From Mucilaginibacter tolerans (GTDB lineage Bacteria > Bacteroidota > Bacteroidia > Sphingobacteriales > Sphingobacteriaceae), in contig NZ_JAUMKB010000025.1 of NCBI RefSeq assembly GCF_030519375.1, positions 1-64,000 of the forward strand: a DNA stretch of 64,000 bases. The letters are read 5' to 3'. Under the pieces are notes generated by a model. That model worked only from the letters and a program-made list of their open reading frames with translations, made no database searches and was not told the DNA's origin. The translations under genes were made by a program, and so were the position numbers. This document shows positions 25,485 through 33,455 of the stretch, piece by piece. Position 1 is the stretch's first letter; the number at the start of each line of letters is the position of its first letter.

Positions 25485-26105
25485 ATGCTAATAAAGATAT
25501 ATCCCGAAAACCCAAACCCGAAAGCAATTGAACAGATAGCCGACGTACTTCGTCGCGGTGGATTGATCATCTATCCTACTGATACCGTTTACGGTTTGGG
25601 CTGCGATATTACCAATCAAAAAGCTATTGAAAAGATATGCCAGATCAGGCGGATCAAACCGGAGAAAGCCAATTTCTCATTTATCTGCTATGACCTGAGC
25701 CATATATCGGATTATATCAAACCAATTGACAATGCCACGTTTCGCGTACTTAAAAAGGCTTTACCGGGACCATTTACCTTTATTTTTAATGCAAATCACA
25801 ACGTACCGAAGCTATTAAGTTCTAATAAAAAAACAGTGGGTATCCGCGTTCCGGACAATAGTATAGCACGCGAGATAGTAAGAGTGCTGGGCCATCCGAT
25901 ACTTTCAACATCTATCCACGATGATGATGATATCATTGAATATTCTACCGATCCTGAACTGATTGAAGAGAAATATGAAGATCAGGTTGATATTGTAATT
26001 GATGGTGGTTATGGTGGAAATATACCATCAACTGTTGTGGATTGTACCCAAGGTGAATTTGAAGTTGTTCGTGAGGGTAAGGGGGATTTGGAGTTGTATT
26101 TGTAA
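25485..26105 (+). CDS. yciO: YciO-type Sua5/YrdC family protein (threonylcarbamoyl-AMP synthase-like)
   Basis: 206 residues of the YrdC fold, which makes threonylcarbamoyl-AMP for the t6A modification of tRNA. Start and order match E. coli YciO rather than TsaC: IIYPTDTVYGLGCDI, ICQIRRIKPEKANFSFICYDLS, LPGPFTFIF, VGIRVPDNSIAREI, HPILSTSIHDDD and IVIDGGYGGNIPSTVVDCT. The KxR/SxN residues of TsaC are replaced, as in YciO, so whether it is the cell's main t6A enzyme is open. tsaB, another t6A gene, lies at 50.6 kb in the same window but is not linked. It is convergent with trpA across a perfect hairpin. Confidence 0.85.
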   Translation: MLIKIYPENPNPKAIEQIADVLRRGGLIIYPTDTVYGLGCDITNQKAIEKICQIRRIKPEKANFSFICYDLSHISDYIKPIDNATFRVLKKALPGPFTFIFNANHNVPKLLSSNKKTVGIRVPDNSIAREIVRVLGHPILSTSIHDDDDIIEYSTDPELIEEKYEDQVDIVIDGGYGGNIPSTVVDCTQGEFEVVREGKGDLELYL

Positions 26106-26115
26106 GAATTACTTG

Positions 26116-26148
26116 AGAATTACGAAGTTTTGAAAACTTCGTAATTCT
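26116..26148. terminator. 33-base near-perfect palindrome between yciO and trpA
   Basis: AGAATTACGAAGTTTT (26116-26131), one base, AAAACTTCGTAATTCT (26133-26148): 16 paired bases with no mismatch. It fills the gap between two convergent genes and lacks a T-run on either side. It may stop transcription from both directions; GAATTAC also occurs at 26106, so it belongs to the short-repeat class. Confidence 0.75.
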
Positions 26149-26150
26149 AC

Positions 26151-26921
26151 TCAAAGTCTAATTGCCTTTACAAACTCCGGTATCTTCTCCAAGTAATTCT
26201 CAGTCTCCAAAAACTTCACAAACGCACTGCCAACAATAGCGCCACGGGCATATTCACAAGCTTTTGTAAAGGTTTCGTTGTTGGAAATACCAAAACCAAT
26301 TACTGCCGGATTTTTCAGTTGCATGGATTTAATGCGTTTGTAATAATCCTCGATAGCATTGGATACCTGAAGGTTTTTCCCAGTGATGGATGAGGAAGAC
26401 AACAGGTAAATAAAGCTATTGGTCAGGCCGTCGATCTTTCTGATGCGGTCCTCAGATGTTTGCGGGGTAACCAGGAAGATATTGCTCAGGCCATTTTCAG
26501 TGAAGTATTTGGAGTACAAAGCTTCATATTCATACATCGGCAAATCGGGTACGATGACACCATCCACTCCAACTTCAGCTGCTTTTTTGCAGAACCTTTC
26601 GATACCATACTGAACCATAGGGTTTACATAACCCATTAACAAGATAGGTATGCTGATACGCTTGCGTAAATCTTTCAGCTCTTCAAACAATTGGTTTAGG
26701 TTCATTCCATTTTCCAACGCCTTTTCAGAGCTATGCTGAATGGTAGGGCCATCAGCAACCGGGTCCGAATATGGGAAACCTATTTCCAGGAAATCCACAC
26801 CCGCTTTTTCCAATGATTCCGCAATGTCAAGCGTTGTATTCAGTTCTGGATACCCCGCAGTAAAATAGATGGATAACAGGTTATCTTTTTTTGATTCGAA
26901 GAGTTTGTTCAGTCGGTTCAT
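26151..26921 (-). CDS. trpA: Tryptophan synthase alpha chain
   Basis: Cleaves indole-3-glycerol phosphate to indole, which passes to TrpB; 256 residues. The ATG at 26921 was chosen over an in-frame TTG nine bases upstream. The catalytic glutamate is in FLEIGFPYSDPVADGPTIQ and the catalytic aspartate in GVIVPDLPMYEYEAL; the phosphate-binding part is VIGFGISN and GAIVGSAFV. It is the last gene of trpDFBA and is separated from trpB by 77 bases of short repeats, wider than the other gaps in the operon, so the trpA level could be set separately. Confidence 0.96.
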   Translation of the reverse strand: MNRLNKLFESKKDNLLSIYFTAGYPELNTTLDIAESLEKAGVDFLEIGFPYSDPVADGPTIQHSSEKALENGMNLNQLFEELKDLRKRISIPILLMGYVNPMVQYGIERFCKKAAEVGVDGVIVPDLPMYEYEALYSKYFTENGLSNIFLVTPQTSEDRIRKIDGLTNSFIYLLSSSSITGKNLQVSNAIEDYYKRIKSMQLKNPAVIGFGISNNETFTKACEYARGAIVGSAFVKFLETENYLEKIPEFVKAIRL

Positions 26922-26925
26922 TTTG

Positions 26926-26998
26926 GTCAATAGTCAATGGTCAATAGACCACAGTAAAACAAAAAGACCATGGACTATCGACCATGGTCCATGGACAG
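26926..26998. repeat. TCAATGG / ACCATGGAC repeats between trpB and trpA
   Basis: GGTCAATAGTCAATGGTCAATAG shows three near copies of GTCAATAG/GTCAATGG, then after a short spacer GACCATGGAC, CGACCATGGTCC and ATGGAC. GACCATGGTC-type words are self-complementary, so a hairpin can form within the operon between trpB and trpA. Confidence 0.65.
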
Positions 26999-28180
26999 TT
27001 AATATCCGAAATATTTAATATATGTACTCAAATCCTTATCCCCCCTGCCCGAAATGCAGATCACTACATTATCATCGTTTTTAAAAGTCATCTTTTCTAA
27101 ATAGGCCAGCGCATGTGCTGTTTCTATAGCCGGGATAATTCCTTCAAGTTGCGAGCACAATAAACCTGCTTGCAGAGCTTCGTCATCAGTGATATTTACA
27201 TATTGCGCACGCTTTATTTTGTATAAATGGGCATGCTGCGGACCGATTCCCGGATAATCCAAACCCGCCGAGATAGAATAAGGTTCTACTACCTGTCCAT
27301 CATCAGTTTGCATTAGAATAGTACGACTGCCATGCAAGACCCCCTCACGGCCTAGGAAAGTTGTAGCTGCTGAGTGCCCGCTTTCTACGCCCTTCCCTGC
27401 GGCTTCAACTGCGATCAACTGAACAGATTCATCATCCAAAAAATGGTAGAACATTCCCATCGCATTGCTGCCACCGCCCACACAGGCCATTACATATTGA
27501 GGTAATTCATTTCCGGTATGCTCCAATAATTGCTTTTTTGTTTCCAGTGAAATGATCGATTGGAACTGCGCCACCATCTCCGGATAAGGATATGGCCCCA
27601 CAACCGAACCAATAATATAATGCGTATCAACCGGGTTATTGATCCAGTCGCGCATAGCCTCGTTCGTAGCATCCTTCAATGTTTTACTGCCTGATGTAGC
27701 CGGAACCACCTTTGCGCCCAGCATTTTCATACGCGAAACGTTTGGCGCCTGGCGTTCCATATCCACCTCACCCATATATACTACGCATTCAATACCCATT
27801 AAAGCGCAAACAGTCGCAGTAGCCACACCATGCTGACCTGCACCGGTTTCAGCGATGATTCGTTTTTTACCAAGGCGGCGCGCCAGCAATATCTGCCCGA
27901 TAGCGTTATTAATCTTATGTGAACCTGTATGGTTCAGGTCCTCGCGCTTGAAAAATATATTGGCACCATATTTCTCAGAATATCTTTTTGCCGGATATAG
28001 TGGTGAAGGCCGACCTACATAGTCCCTTAAAAGCTGATCAAACTCAGCCTTAAACCCAGGATCATTAAGTATCTGGACATATTGCTGTCTTAGTTCTTCC
28101 ACATTAGGATACAGCATTTCGGGGATATAAGCCCCGCCAAAATCGCCGTAATACCCGTGCTCGTTAACTCCGTATTTCAT
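26999..28180 (-). CDS. trpB: Tryptophan synthase beta chain
   Basis: PLP enzyme that joins indole with serine to give tryptophan; 393 residues. The PLP lysine is in [18 protein letters not shown], the activating glutamate is in [13 protein letters not shown], and the phosphate loop is [27 protein letters not shown] and [13 protein letters not shown] are standard. The length and the 28-residue start ([20 protein letters not shown]) are those of the TrpB1 type that pairs with TrpA. It overlaps trpF by 4 bases. Confidence 0.97.
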   Translation of the reverse strand: MKYGVNEHGYYGDFGGAYIPEMLYPNVEELRQQYVQILNDPGFKAEFDQLLRDYVGRPSPLYPAKRYSEKYGANIFFKREDLNHTGSHKINNAIGQILLARRLGKKRIIAETGAGQHGVATATVCALMGIECVVYMGEVDMERQAPNVSRMKMLGAKVVPATSGSKTLKDATNEAMRDWINNPVDTHYIIGSVVGPYPYPEMVAQFQSIISLETKKQLLEHTGNELPQYVMACVGGGSNAMGMFYHFLDDESVQLIAVEAAGKGVESGHSAATTFLGREGVLHGSRTILMQTDDGQVVEPYSISAGLDYPGIGPQHAHLYKIKRAQYVNITDDEALQAGLLCSQLEGIIPAIETAHALAYLEKMTFKNDDNVVICISGRGDKDLSTYIKYFGY

Positions 28181-28791
28181 CGTAATAGTTCGAATGCGTT
28201 TTTTAATTTTTCAATATCTTTTAATCCCGGTTCAATTTCAAAGCGACTGTTCAGGTCAACTCCATAAAATTGAGGGTGCTTGATCGATTTCACCTCCTCC
28301 AGATTATCCATGCCCAGTCCCCCGCTTAAAAAGAAAGGGACATCCAGTTCGTATTTATCCAGTAATGACCAGTCAAAGCTTTTCCCAGAGCCGCCATGCT
28401 TATCTGTTTTGGTATCGAACAGAAAAAAGTCGACACTACCAACGTACGGATTCAGTCTTTCAAAATCAAAATCCCCGTCAATACCAAAAGCCTTCAGCAC
28501 AGTTACATCGCCTTTAAATCTTGCGCAAAAATCAGGGTCTTCATTACCATGCAATTGAATCGCATCAAAATGATATTTGTCGATCAACTGGTCTATCGTT
28601 TCTGCCGTCTCATTGACAAAAACAGCTGTCTTAGCAATTGTTTCGGGCACAACAGCCAATACTTCATCATCCAGTTCGGCAGCAAAACGCGGTGAAGGCG
28701 CATAACAGATAAACCCAACATAATCAGGCTTAAATGCTGCAATGGCTTCAATATTGTCCCGGTGTTTCAGTCCGCATATCTTTATCTGCAT
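28177..28791 (-). CDS. trpF: Phosphoribosylanthranilate isomerase
   Basis: Amadori isomerisation of phosphoribosylanthranilate in tryptophan synthesis; 204-residue TIM barrel. The general-base Cys is in the opening [11 protein letters not shown], with the general acid Asp in [30 protein letters not shown] and [17 protein letters not shown] bind the phosphate. Its ATG shares one base with the trpD stop (TAATG) and its stop overlaps trpB by 4 bases, so the three genes are translationally coupled. Confidence 0.95.
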   Translation of the reverse strand: MQIKICGLKHRDNIEAIAAFKPDYVGFICYAPSPRFAAELDDEVLAVVPETIAKTAVFVNETAETIDQLIDKYHFDAIQLHGNEDPDFCARFKGDVTVLKAFGIDGDFDFERLNPYVGSVDFFLFDTKTDKHGGSGKSFDWSLLDKYELDVPFFLSGGLGMDNLEEVKSIKHPQFYGVDLNSRFEIEPGLKDIEKLKNAFELLR

Positions 28792-29783
28792 TAGTTGCTG
28801 CTGATCAATGTTTTAAAACTGTTTAATGCTCTCTTGCTCAACAAAGCCCCATCGGCCTCATAAAAGCAGTCGCCAAATGTTCTCTCTGGATGAATTGTCT
28901 TAATGGCCAAAGCCGCATTACATATCACTACATTGTTCTGAGCAGTAGTGCCATCTCCATTTAACACATTCATAAATATATCTGCCGATTCTTTCACAGT
29001 ACTCCCCCCTCCTATCTCTGCCGGATCAAGTCGTTCAAAACCCAGACTTTCAATGCTGTTGATTCTCTCACCTTCGGCAGAGAACGTTTTGAAGTCGCCG
29101 GTTAATGATATTTCGTCATAACCATCCAATGCATTCAGGATAGTGTATTTTACATCTGATTTCTGATACAGATAGGCATATATACGAGCTAATTCCAGGT
29201 TAAATACCCCTACCATCTGGTTCTTTGGTTTGGCTGGATTCACCATCGGCCCCAGCATGTTAAAGAAGGTTTTTACACCCAACTCCCTTCGTATTGGCGC
29301 GACCGTTTTCATTGCAGGGTGAAATAACGGTGCATGCAGAAAGCATATATTGGCTTTATCAATGCTCCGGTTGAGTTTATCGCTTTCATTAGTAAACTGA
29401 TAACCCAGAAATTCCATCACATTGGATGAGCCACAGCCCGATGATACACCATAATTACCATGTTTAGCTACTTTATACCCTGCACCTGCCACAATAAATG
29501 AGGCGAGTGTAGAAATATTAAAGGTATCCTTTCCGTCTCCTCCTGTTCCGCAAAGATCGACTAACTCATTTGTCTCCAGGTTAGCAGGCAAACACAAGTC
29601 AAGCATTGCGTCCCGGAAGCCTTCCAACTCATCAACCGTAATTGTACGCATGCAATAGGCTGTCATAAATGCCGCCATTTGCGAATTATTATATTTTCCC
29701 TGCGCAATGCTGGTCAAAATTTCCTTCGACTGTTCGCGGGTAAATGTTTTATGCTCAAATAAATGGTTTAATATTGCTTTCAT
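28791..29783 (-). CDS. trpD: Anthranilate phosphoribosyltransferase
   Basis: Transfers phosphoribosyl from PRPP to anthranilate; 330 residues. The ATG at 29783 (MKAILNHLFEHKTFTREQSKE) was chosen; the open frame further upstream runs through the attenuator terminator and is not coding. The PRPP loop is DLCGTGGDGKDTFNIST, followed by KHGNYGVSSGCGSSNVMEFLG and the NMLGPMVNPAKP loop. It is the first structural gene of trpDFBA. trpE, trpG and trpC are not in the window, so the pathway genes are split and this part has its own leader control. Confidence 0.95.
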   Translation of the reverse strand: MKAILNHLFEHKTFTREQSKEILTSIAQGKYNNSQMAAFMTAYCMRTITVDELEGFRDAMLDLCLPANLETNELVDLCGTGGDGKDTFNISTLASFIVAGAGYKVAKHGNYGVSSGCGSSNVMEFLGYQFTNESDKLNRSIDKANICFLHAPLFHPAMKTVAPIRRELGVKTFFNMLGPMVNPAKPKNQMVGVFNLELARIYAYLYQKSDVKYTILNALDGYDEISLTGDFKTFSAEGERINSIESLGFERLDPAEIGGGSTVKESADIFMNVLNGDGTTAQNNVVICNAALAIKTIHPERTFGDCFYEADGALLSKRALNSFKTLISSN

Positions 29784-29796
29784 GCTAATAGCTAAT

Positions 29797-29878
29797 AAAA
29801 AAGGGCTGCCTTGTGGCAACCCTCTTGTATATATCATTTTTAAACAAACACGGGACTGCCTTACGATTACTCGTTAAG
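29797..29878 (-). promoter_or_regulatory. trp attenuator: competing hairpins and intrinsic terminator
   Basis: Reading the minus strand: a 1:2 hairpin CTTAACGA-GTAA-TCGTAAG (29878-29860, seven pairs, one bulged A) just after the Trp codons of the leader. Segment 2, GGCAGTCCC (29860-29852), can instead pair with segment 3, GGGTTGCC (29822-29815), as an antiterminator. Segment 3 also pairs with segment 4, GGCAGCCC (29810-29803), with loop ACAA, followed by TTTTTT (29802-29797): an intrinsic terminator ending 14 bases before the trpD ATG. A ribosome stalled at the Trp codons would cover the 5' arm of 1:2 and free segment 2, while one at the stop would cover segment 2. This is the classical ribosome-mediated layout. 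Confidence 0.88.
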
Positions 29879-29911
29879 CCACCACCAATTGTTGTTTAAT
29901 ACTTTATTCAT
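29867..29911 (-). CDS. trpL: trp operon leader peptide
   Basis: A 14-codon frame, MNKVLNNNWWWLNE then TAA, with three consecutive TGG codons (29887-29879). It begins about 12 bases after a promoter box and ends inside the loop of the first attenuator hairpin. Trp is the rarest residue in proteins, so three in a row directly upstream of the trp genes and a terminator are very unlikely by chance. Known trp leaders of enteric bacteria use the same logic with two Trp codons. The peptide itself is not expected to have a function after translation. Confidence 0.88.
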   Translation of the reverse strand: MNKVLNNNWWWLNE

Positions 29912-29923
29912 GGTCTTGTGTGA

Positions 29924-29954
29924 CAAATATGGAAATAGTTTTTACTAAAAGCAA
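29924..29954 (-). promoter_or_regulatory. Promoter of the trp operon (TTG-N20-CATATTTG)
   Basis: On the minus strand TTG (29954-29952), 20 bases, CATATTTG (29931-29924): seven of eight matches to TAnnTTTG with correct spacing. Transcription would start about 9 bases before the leader ATG. It is divergent from the KirBac gene. Confidence 0.6.
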
Positions 29955-29994
29955 GGGGAATGATATTTTTACTGAAAATTGGGGTGAAGTTGCA

Positions 29995-30095
29995 GTGGTT
30001 GGAGAAGTTGTATTGGTTGAAATATTTGATTTTTTCTTCCAATTTCTGCAACCTTTATAACCTTTAAAACCAATACAACAACTACAACCAACCAC
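29995..30095. repeat. Nested 100-base quasi-palindrome upstream of the KirBac gene
   Basis: GTGGTTGG (29995-30002) pairs with CCAACCAC (30088-30095), and inside it GTTGTATTGGTT (30007-30018) pairs with AACCAATACAAC (30068-30079), both perfect. The structure ends 3 bases before the KirBac ATG. Its 13-mer GTTGTATTGGTTG is shared with the cluster before purM. Confidence 0.7.
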
Positions 30096-30098
30096 AGC

Positions 30099-31070
30099 AT
30101 GGCTATCCACAAACGTAAATTTAATCCCGAAGATGACCTTGGATTTGGCACGCAGCCTGTTCTCAAAAATCAGCCGCTCATCAGGCAGGATGGATCAGTC
30201 AATGTAAAACGCAAAGGTCTACCATTTTATAATACCGCAGATAATTACCATAAGCTGATTACCATGAGCTGGGGCAAATTCTGGCTGATTGTATTGTGTG
30301 GCTACTTGATTATTAATACTTTATTTGCTTTTATTTACCTTTTTATAGGTGTACAAAACCTTAACGGGGCTGAAGGAGCCAACACCTATCAGCATTTTTG
30401 GGACGCTTTTTTCTTTTCAGCGCAAACTATTTCGACAGTTGGCTATGGGCACATCAGTCCAAAGGGGATGGCCGCAAACAGTGTTGCTGCCTTAGAATCT
30501 ATGATGGGATTGCTCGCCTTTGCTCTCGCTACAGGTTTATTATACGGCCGTTTTTCAAGACCAACAGCCAAAATCGTTTACAGCCAAAACCTATTGATCT
30601 CACCATATAAAGATGGAGGTAAAGGAATTATGTTCCGGCTCGCCAACTTACGCCGCAGTACGCTGATAGATCTTCAAATGGAGATCACATTTTCTTATAA
30701 TGAAGATGTCGACGGAAAAAAGGTGAGAAGGTTCTTCCCGCTCGAACTGGAAAGGAAAAGGGTAAGCATACTAACTTTAAGCTGGACCGTTGTGCATCCG
30801 CTTGACGAAAACAGTCCGTTGAAAGATATTACTCTTGATGATTTAAAAAACTCTCAGGCAAGTTTTGCCATCTTATTAAAGGCGTTTGATGATACTTTTT
30901 CGCAAACAGTACATTCACGAACATCCTATCAATGTGAACATTTGGTATGGGACGCCAAATTCAACCCGGCATTTGACCGCGAAGAGGATGGCAGGATTGT
31001 ATTAGATTTGAGCAAGATCAGTGATTTTTCAAAACTGGAGCCGAGTTTAACGCAACAGAGCCCGGCTTAA
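30099..31070 (+). CDS. Inward-rectifier-type potassium channel (KirBac family)
   Basis: 323-residue inner-membrane potassium channel. A cytosolic N-terminus with a slide helix (NTADNYHKLITMSWGKFWLIVL) leads into TM1 (about 60-83), a pore helix with selectivity filter TVGYG (113-117) and TM2 (about 130-150). The C-terminal half is the Kir immunoglobulin-like cytoplasmic domain (VYSQNLLISPYKDGGKGIMFRLANLR, then SILTLSWTVVHPLDENSPL, ending VWDAKFNPAFDREEDGRIVLDLSK). These phrases match KirBac1.1 and 3.1. It is convergent with the mce gene with only one base between the coding ends, so no separate terminator exists there. Confidence 0.94.
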   Translation: MAIHKRKFNPEDDLGFGTQPVLKNQPLIRQDGSVNVKRKGLPFYNTADNYHKLITMSWGKFWLIVLCGYLIINTLFAFIYLFIGVQNLNGAEGANTYQHFWDAFFFSAQTISTVGYGHISPKGMAANSVAALESMMGLLAFALATGLLYGRFSRPTAKIVYSQNLLISPYKDGGKGIMFRLANLRRSTLIDLQMEITFSYNEDVDGKKVRRFFPLELERKRVSILTLSWTVVHPLDENSPLKDITLDDLKNSQASFAILLKAFDDTFSQTVHSRTSYQCEHLVWDAKFNPAFDREEDGRIVLDLSKISDFSKLEPSLTQQSPA

Positions 31071-31071
31071 C

Positions 31072-31473
31072 TTACAGTTTGGTCTGACAAAGCTCGATCA
31101 GCACGCCATTAGCGCCTTTTGGATGCAGGAAACAAATTAATTTATTATCTGCGCCTTCTTTGGGTTGATCATTTAATAATACAAAACCTTCCTTTTTCAA
31201 CCGTGCCATCTCGGCTACAATATCCTCTACATCAAAGGCTATGTGGTGTATCCCCTCGCCCCTTTTTTCGATAAATTTATGGATAGGGCTATCGGCAGAT
31301 GAGGGCTCGAGCAATTCTATTTTATTTGGACCGGATTTCAGGAACGCAGTTCTAACTCCCTCTGATGCAACATCTTCTATTTTATATACCGTTGTATTTA
31401 AAAGCTTTTCATAAATCATGCCTGCCCCAGCAATATCCTTTACAGCAATACCAATGTGCTCGATCTTTCTCAT
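31072..31473 (-). CDS. mce: Methylmalonyl-CoA epimerase
   Basis: Interconverts R- and S-methylmalonyl-CoA in the propionate/succinate route; 133 residues, vicinal-oxygen-chelate fold. Metal ligands are expected at the His of IEHIGIAVKDI, at GIHHIAFDVEDI, and at the Glu of NGVLIELCQ; all are present. EGVRTAFLKSGPNKIELLEP is typical. The ATG at 31473 (MRKIEHIG) was taken over an upstream in-frame TTG. Mutase genes (mutA/B) are not in the window. Its stop is 1 base from the KirBac stop. Confidence 0.92.
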   Translation of the reverse strand: MRKIEHIGIAVKDIAGAGMIYEKLLNTTVYKIEDVASEGVRTAFLKSGPNKIELLEPSSADSPIHKFIEKRGEGIHHIAFDVEDIVAEMARLKKEGFVLLNDQPKEGADNKLICFLHPKGANGVLIELCQTKL

Positions 31474-31549
31474 ACCCAAATATTGCAAATAATTACCTTT
31501 ATCTGATTATTCGTCCTTGTTTTGAATGATTTTAAATAAAAACTTTGCA

Positions 31550-31557
31550 TATCTTTG
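31550..31557 (+). promoter_or_regulatory. -7 promoter box of iscS (TATCTTTG)
   Basis: Exact TAnnTTTG match 25 bases before the ATG. A TTTTG lies 25 bases upstream of the box, slightly wider than usual. Confidence 0.55.
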
Positions 31558-31582
31558 TATTGTTAATAATTAGATATAAAAT

Positions 31583-32794
31583 ATGAACATTCCTATATAC
31601 CTGGATAATAATGCCACAACGCCCATGGACCCACGGGTACTGGATGCGATGGTGCCCTATTTTACCCAGAAATTTGGTAATGCCGCGAGCCGCAATCATG
31701 CATTTGGATGGGTGGCAGAAGAAGCTGTTGATTACGCACGTGAACAGGTAGCCAAAATTATTGGTGCAACTGAAAAAGAGATCATCTTTACCTCAGGCGC
31801 TACCGAAGCCGATAACCTGGCTATAAAAGGTGTTTTTGAAATGTACCAGGACAAAGGCAACCACATTATAACTGCGGTTACCGAGCATAAAGCTGTACTG
31901 GACACCTGTAAACACATCGAAAAACTAGGCGGAAAGGTTACTTATTTACCGGTTAAGGAAGATGGCATGATCGACCTGAACGAGTTGGAAGCTGCTATGA
32001 CCAAAGAAACTATTTTGGTTTCCATAATGTATGGCAACAACGAGATCGGCGTAATTCAACCTATAAAAGAAATTGCCGCTATTGCACATAAATATGGTGC
32101 GCTGTTCATGACAGACGCTACACAAGCTGTTGGTAAAATCCCTGTTGATGTAAATGCTGACGGAATTGACCTGTTAGCTTTTAGCGCACATAAAATATAC
32201 GGTCCTAAAGGTGTAGGTGCATTATATGTACGTCGTAAAGGACCACGTGTTAAAGTTACTGCACAAATGGACGGCGGCGGCCACGAGCGCGGTATGCGGT
32301 CTGGCACCTTGAATGTTCCGGGCATTGTTGGTTTTGGAAAAGCCTGTGAACTTTGCATGCAGGAAATGGAAAGCGAAGCAAAACGTTTATCTGTTCTGCG
32401 CGATAAACTACAAAAATCACTTTTAGTGCTGGAAGAAAGCTATGTGAACGGTAATATTGAACATCGTTTGCCGCATGTAGCCAATATATCATTCAAATAC
32501 GTAGAAGGTGAAGGATTAATGATGGCAATGAAAGATCTGGCCGTTTCGTCAGGTTCTGCCTGTACATCAGCATCACTTGAACCATCATATGTATTGAAGA
32601 GTTTAGGCTTGTCCGATGACCTGGCGCATTCATCTATCCGTTTCGGATTAGGTCGTTTTACCACCGAAGAGGAAGTTGATTATGCTGTTGAAGTAACCAA
32701 AAAATCGGTTACTCACCTGCGCGAACTTTCACCACTATGGGAAATGTTCAAAGAAGGTATCGACCTTAACTCAATTGAGTGGGCGGAACACTAA
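31583..32794 (+). CDS. iscS: Cysteine desulfurase IscS
   Basis: PLP enzyme that removes sulfur from cysteine for Fe-S clusters and thio-modifications; 403 residues. [14 protein letters not shown] opens the fold, [15 protein letters not shown] and HAxNNEIGV-type [12 protein letters not shown] follow, the PLP lysine is in [12 protein letters not shown], and the persulfide cysteine loop is [23 protein letters not shown]. The long loop around that cysteine marks it as an IscS (group I) type, not SufS. It is first in an iscS-iscU-iscA cluster. There is no iscR, hscA, hscB or fdx next to it. Gaps inside the cluster are about 120-130 bases and consist of short repeats. Confidence 0.96.
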   Translation: MNIPIYLDNNATTPMDPRVLDAMVPYFTQKFGNAASRNHAFGWVAEEAVDYAREQVAKIIGATEKEIIFTSGATEADNLAIKGVFEMYQDKGNHIITAVTEHKAVLDTCKHIEKLGGKVTYLPVKEDGMIDLNELEAAMTKETILVSIMYGNNEIGVIQPIKEIAAIAHKYGALFMTDATQAVGKIPVDVNADGIDLLAFSAHKIYGPKGVGALYVRRKGPRVKVTAQMDGGGHERGMRSGTLNVPGIVGFGKACELCMQEMESEAKRLSVLRDKLQKSLLVLEESYVNGNIEHRLPHVANISFKYVEGEGLMMAMKDLAVSSGSACTSASLEPSYVLKSLGLSDDLAHSSIRFGLGRFTTEEEVDYAVEVTKKSVTHLRELSPLWEMFKEGIDLNSIEWAEH

Positions 32795-32812
32795 GATAAT
32801 TTGAAGATGCTG

Positions 32813-32891
32813 CAATTTGAAGATTTGAAAATTGCAGTATAATAATTAAAAAATTAACTGGATTTGAATTCATTTTCAAATCTTCAAATTG
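32813..32891. repeat. 20-bp perfect inverted repeat between iscS and iscU
   Basis: CAATTTGAAGATTTGAAAAT (32813-32832) and ATTTTCAAATCTTCAAATTG (32872-32891) are fully complementary over 20 bp, with a 39-base loop holding further TTAAAAAATTAA words. There is no T-run, and the genes on both sides point the same way. Confidence 0.75.
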
Positions 32892-32912
32892 ACAAATTAA
32901 AAAATTAAAGCT

Positions 32913-33326
32913 ATGGCTTATTCAGATAAAGTAATTGATCACTATACCAATCCGCGCAACGTTGGTACTTTGGATAAAAGCAGCGACAAAGTTGGCACTG
33001 GCTTGGTTGGTGCCCCTGAGTGCGGCGACGTTATGCGCCTGCAGATCCAGGTTGATGATAACAATGTCATCACTGATGCTAAATTCAAAACATTTGGCTG
33101 CGGTTCAGCTATCGCCTCTTCGTCACTGGCAACCGAGTGGCTTAAAGGTAAATCCATCGACGATGCGATGAAGATCGATAATATGGATATCGTTGAAGAA
33201 TTGGCTTTACCACCGGTAAAAATTCACTGCTCCGTATTGGCGGAAGATGCGATCAAAGCAGCTATTAACGATTATCGCGTAAAAAATGGCTTAACGCCAA
33301 TTGTAAGCGAAAAAACACATCACTAA
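32913..33326 (+). CDS. iscU: Fe-S cluster scaffold IscU
   Basis: 137-residue scaffold on which IscS builds [2Fe-2S] clusters. The three ligand cysteines are present: C37 and the stabilising D39 in GAPECGDVM, C63 in FGCGSAIASSS, and C106 in HCSVLAEDAIK. The chaperone-binding LPPVK motif appears as ALPPVKIHC although no hscA gene is nearby. It begins MAYSDKVIDHYTNPRNVG, the family norm. It lies between iscS and iscA. Confidence 0.97.
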   Translation: MAYSDKVIDHYTNPRNVGTLDKSSDKVGTGLVGAPECGDVMRLQIQVDDNNVITDAKFKTFGCGSAIASSSLATEWLKGKSIDDAMKIDNMDIVEELALPPVKIHCSVLAEDAIKAAINDYRVKNGLTPIVSEKTHH

Positions 33327-33387
33327 TCAGATGTGAGATGTTAGATATGAGATGTGAAACTCTTGTATCTGGCCTAGTTGTGAACTG

Positions 33388-33455
33388 ATTTGAGCTTGAA
33401 AATTTGAGTCTATCTCAAATCTCAAATCTCAAATCTCAAATCTCAAATCTCAAAA
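33388..33455. repeat. CTCAAAT heptamer array abutting the iscA start codon
   Basis: Five perfect CTCAAAT units (33414-33448) plus a partial sixth run directly into the ATG at 33456. Two inverted copies ATTTGAG lie upstream (33388-33394, 33402-33408) and can pair with the array, enclosing a 5-base loop. GATGTGAGATGTTAGATATGAG words precede them. Slippage in the array would change the distance or structure in front of iscA. Confidence 0.8.

Noticed and set aside
29784-29837. 18-residue extension of trpD
   Set aside because: It would be translated from the terminator stem of the attenuator; MKAILNHLFEHKTF is the family start.
33414-33455. Possible CRISPR-like array
   Set aside because: The 7-base units are directly adjacent without spacers, and no cas gene is present. 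It is a short tandem repeat.
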